Positions 62,301-64,000 of a stretch of 64,000 bases of DNA are shown in pieces. Below the pieces are notes generated by a model that was given only the letters and a program-made list of their open reading frames with translations, had not been told where the DNA came from and ran no database searches. A program made the translations under genes and the position numbers. The stretch is taken from NCBI RefSeq assembly GCF_013409425.1, contig NZ_JACCAC010000001.1, positions 2,418,001-2,482,000 on the forward strand, in the 5' to 3' direction. How positions within the stretch are numbered: position 1 is the first letter of the stretch; each line of letters begins with the position of its first letter. Source of the stretch: Nocardioides perillae. GTDB lineage: Bacteria > Actinomycetota > Actinomycetes > Propionibacteriales > Nocardioidaceae.

Positions 62301-62782
62301 ATCGCCCCGGCCAGCCGGTGGTAGCCCTCCACCCCGCGTGCCAGCACCAGCAGGTGGCTGCCCTCGGGGTCGGGCACGCCGTTCTGCGGGCCGCTCAGCC
62401 CCAGGGACAGCTCCGCCCCGTAGACCGTGCGCAGCCCGGTGCCGAGCGCCGCCTCGGCGAACATCGGCGCCCCGTGGAAGCCGTCGTGGTCGGTCAGCGC
62501 CAGCCCGTGCAGCCCGAGCCGCAGCGCCTCGGCCACCAGCTCCTCGGGCGCGCTCGCACCGTCGAGGAAGCTGTAGTGGCTGTGGCAGTGCAGCTCCGCG
62601 TACGCCGAGCCGGCACCCACCCCGCCCGGCTCACCGGCCCCGCCCGGCTCGGTGTCGGGGGCCGGGCGAGGGCGCGGCCGCTTGCGGCGCGAGACCGGCG
62701 CGTCGTCGGCACCGGGCAGCGGCTTGCCCGAGAGCCGCCGCTCGAGCTCCTTCCACGGCACCGGGGGGTTCTGCCAGCCCAT
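59342..62782 (-). CDS. dnaE2: Error-prone DNA polymerase DnaE2 (ImuC)
   Basis: 1146 residues. PHP domain HCHSHYSFLDGAS at about residue 65. The polymerase catalytic acidic motif is PDIDVDFDSDRR, and GRGSAASSAVCYALG is the C-family fingerprint. The C-terminal OB domain ends near ALQLRQSSRDFR. Shorter than replicative DnaE, as expected for ImuC. With ImuB it performs mutagenic lesion bypass. ATG 62782 is preferred; GTG 62821 would add 13 residues. Coupled closely to imuB. Confidence 0.94.
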   Translation of the reverse strand: MGWQNPPVPWKELERRLSGKPLPGADDAPVSRRKRPRPRPAPDTEPGGAGEPGGVGAGSAYAELHCHSHYSFLDGASAPEELVAEALRLGLHGLALTDHDGFHGAPMFAEAALGTGLRTVYGAELSLGLSGPQNGVPDPEGSHLLVLARGVEGYHRLAGAMTEAHLRGDEKGRPAYALDELAERGRGHWVVLTGCRKGTVRQALAAGGPGAAAVELDRLTARFGLDSVVVELDARPGPETAERNAVLAGLAQVHGLPTVATGGVHHATPAGRRLATALAAVRARRSIADADGWLDLSGSAHLRSGAEVAAALRAHPDAVRRSVALADDLAFDLRAASPRLPKHRIPPGHTPTTWLRVLTEEGFRVRYAGTPLADEARERVEHELRIIEEKDFAGYFVIVHDIVDFARSRGILCQGRGSAASSAVCYALGITAIDAVYYRLPFERFISAHRDEEPDIDVDFDSDRREEVIQWVYETYGRRNAAQVANVVGYRPRMAVRDAAKALGYSPGQQDAWSKQIDGWQSVVAGDMGDTDAHDVPAPVVELAEQMLGTPRHLGIHSGGMVLTERPVGEVCPIERARMPGRTVLQWDKDGCESMGLVKFDLLGLGMLGALDHMLRLAAEHLGEEWTLATMPREEPAVYDMLCRADSIGVFQVESRAQIGTLPRLQPREFYDLAIEIALIRPGPIQGGAVHPYVRRATGKEPVDYDHPELVPVLERTKGVPLFQEQLMAMAVTLGDCTRDDADLLRRAMGSKRGIERIESIKEKLYAGMARRGLVGDAADAIYVKILSFANFGFAESHALSFALLVYASSWVKLHYPAAFLAGLLRNQPMGFYSPQSLVGDARRHGVEVRRPDLALSGVQAGLEPVAGPGERVRPTGLDACLQPAFERTEWDPAGPDPTTTHRRDGALAVRMGLDSVRGIGAEVAQRIVAARADAAYTSVRDLSRRAGLSTAQVEALGTAGALECLGLDRRQAIWAAGTAEGEEHLPGSTPAPPPPTLPGMSPEELTMADLWATRVSPGEHPFVHLREALARHGIASVAGLQQLQGGRRVHVAGLITHRQRPGTAQGTTFLNLEDETGMLNVVCSVGVMRVHRAAARGSVAVVVRGILEREDGVTNLVADRVEKLDSLIAGAGTALQLRQSSRDFR

Positions 62783-62824
62783 CAGTCCCGTCCCCTCGTC
62801 AGCCGGGCCATCAGTCGGCACCCA

Positions 62825-64000
62825 TCAGTCGTAGCCCGCTTCCAGGCACCAGCCCGCCGCCGACCACCGCAGCAGCCAGGCCCGGCCGTCGACGCCGACC
62901 ACCTGGAACCGCGCCGCGCGCCCGCCACCCGGCGTGCCGGGCGCCACTCCCACGGTCCCGACGGTCCCGACGGTCCCGCCGGTGCCGCCGGTGCCGCCCG
63001 TCCCCACGGGCGTCCTCGCGGTCGTGTCCCCCACCGCCGGTGTCAGCCACCACTCCTCGTCGACCGGCCAGGGCCCGGCCCAGGACTCCACGGGCTGCCA
63101 GGGGAGGTCGGGCTGCACCCGACCGGGCGCGGCGAGCCGGAAGCGGCAGGGGTCGCCGGTGACCGCGCCGCGCTCGGTGACCCCGACGCTGCGACCGCCC
63201 ACGTCGACCACCTCGGCGCCCAGCGGCTCGGCGAAGACCCGCACCGGCGCCGGCCCGGGCACGCGCCCCGGCCACGGCCGGTCGAGGGGTCGCAGCCCGG
63301 TGGGACGCTCCCCCCACGCCACGCTGGCCTGCCGCTCCGCGGGCCCGCGCCCGCCCTGCAGCACCGGGCGGCGCACCGCCTCGAAGCCGACCATCGCCTG
63401 CACCCGGGCCACGCCGCGCTCGACGAGGTCGTCGGTGCCGCCACCCCACAGCCCCTCGGCGTGCGCCGCGGCCGGCTCGACGGTCTCGGGCACGAAGCGC
63501 ACCCGCTCGACCGGGGCGACCACCCGGCCGGCGTCGCGGCGCGAGCGCAGCGCCCCGCCGGCACCCTGGAGCTGCCAGTGCACGCGGTCGACGAGGTCGC
63601 GGGCGGTGAAGCACCGCGGGTGCAGCCAGGCGCGCCCGGAGACCACGACCCCGTCGCTCTCGGCCTCGACCCGCACCTCGGTCGCCACCAGCTGGCGCGC
63701 CGCGAGGTCGGCGACGAACCGCTCGGCGGTGGTGCGCACACTGAAGGCGACCGCCTCGACGTTGTCCAGCGGCGGCTCGAAGGCGACCTCGGCCTCCAGC
63801 TCGGGCGGCGGGGTGCGCCCGGCGACCAGGGCGTCGTCTTCCCCGCGGGCGCGGCGCCACAGCTGGGCGCCGAAGCGGCCGAAGCGGTCCTGCACCGAGG
63901 CGCCCGGCAGCGCCGCCAGGTCGCCCAGGGTCGCCAGGCCGAGGCGGCCGAGGAGCTCGGCGACCTCGCGGCCCTCGGGCCCGGTGCTCGCCAGCGCCCC
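62825..64000 (-). CDS. imuB: ImuB-like Y-family polymerase relative (5' end cut off)
   Basis: 391 visible residues of the C-terminal part; the frame is open to base 64000, so the N terminus is outside. It includes LGRLGLATLGDLAALPGASV (helix-hairpin-helix), EPPLDNVEAVAFSVRTTAER (little-finger region) and a C-terminal tail with a Gly-Thr repeat GTGGTGGTGGTVGTVGTVG. ImuB binds the beta clamp and DnaE2 but lacks polymerase activity. It directly precedes dnaE2, the conserved mutasome order. Confidence 0.92.
   Translation of the reverse strand, partial: GALASTGPEGREVAELLGRLGLATLGDLAALPGASVQDRFGRFGAQLWRRARGEDDALVAGRTPPPELEAEVAFEPPLDNVEAVAFSVRTTAERFVADLAARQLVATEVRVEAESDGVVVSGRAWLHPRCFTARDLVDRVHWQLQGAGGALRSRRDAGRVVAPVERVRFVPETVEPAAAHAEGLWGGGTDDLVERGVARVQAMVGFEAVRRPVLQGGRGPAERQASVAWGERPTGLRPLDRPWPGRVPGPAPVRVFAEPLGAEVVDVGGRSVGVTERGAVTGDPCRFRLAAPGRVQPDLPWQPVESWAGPWPVDEEWWLTPAVGDTTARTPVGTGGTGGTGGTVGTVGTVGVAPGTPGGGRAARFQVVGVDGRAWLLRWSAAGWCLEAGYD

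Overview
The window is chromosomal DNA from a very GC-rich actinobacterium. Codons almost always end in G or C. Many genes begin directly downstream of a TAnnnT -10 box with no leader, and the block gcvP - merR - bifunctional nuclease - merR - FHA - gcvH - DUF881 - sbp - pgsA matches the order around the GarA gene in mycobacteria. Together with a DUF222/HNH gene and dnaE2/imuB, this points to the Actinomycetes, most likely Nocardioidaceae (an inference, not a proven assignment).

Layout. 1-13.4 kb is ordinary chromosome: end of sbcC, a YbdK-type ligase, TSUP/SPFH/NfeD membrane genes, an ABC ATPase, serB, sixA, the fatty-acid genes fabG-fabI, and tldD. At about 13.68 kb the tldE (pmbA-type) partner of tldD stops abruptly and runs in frame into a DUF222-HNH endonuclease gene with its own SOS (LexA) box and leaderless promoter. 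The rest of tldE is not in the window.

15.3-21.4 kb is a sulfur/persulfide-type island. A CsoR-family repressor keeps both cysteines but lacks the metal-binding His (CstR-like). Two G/C-tract palindromes lie in a divergent promoter. One side carries a rhodanese, an ETHE1-like dioxygenase-rhodanese fusion, a TauE/SafE permease, an MMPL exporter, a Cys-rich 54-residue protein and a DUF2892 protein; the other side carries a DUF302 protein and the repressor.

21.4-26.1 kb is the most unusual stretch. Small, unrelated, mostly unrecognised genes, several with private leaderless promoters, are separated by copies of one short repeat (core TCATGCCGC-RTNCAGGA). An IS3-family element has split one of these genes; joining the flanks across an 8-bp direct repeat restores a 149-residue frame. 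Two small membrane genes lie on the minus strand.

26.4-38.7 kb is core: a beta-lactamase-fold hydrolase coupled to gcvP, a glycine riboswitch before gcvP, the ftsR/garA/gcvH cluster, pgsA, and two CNNM/CBS (HlyC/CorC) genes behind a leader that can mask its ribosome binding site.

38.8-59 kb holds mixed metabolism and envelope genes: a DUF1800/DUF1501 pair, DsbA-VKOR disulfide oxidation, a Baeyer-Villiger-type monooxygenase with an AraC regulator, several tiny proteins, a recombinase-like protein without visible catalytic residues, a CapA-M15 peptidase fusion, a desaturase-reductase-ferredoxin fusion, and a frameshifted protease-like pseudogene. 59-64 kb has a strong terminator, tRNA-Pro(GGG), dnaE2 and most of imuB, the mutagenic DNA repair pair.
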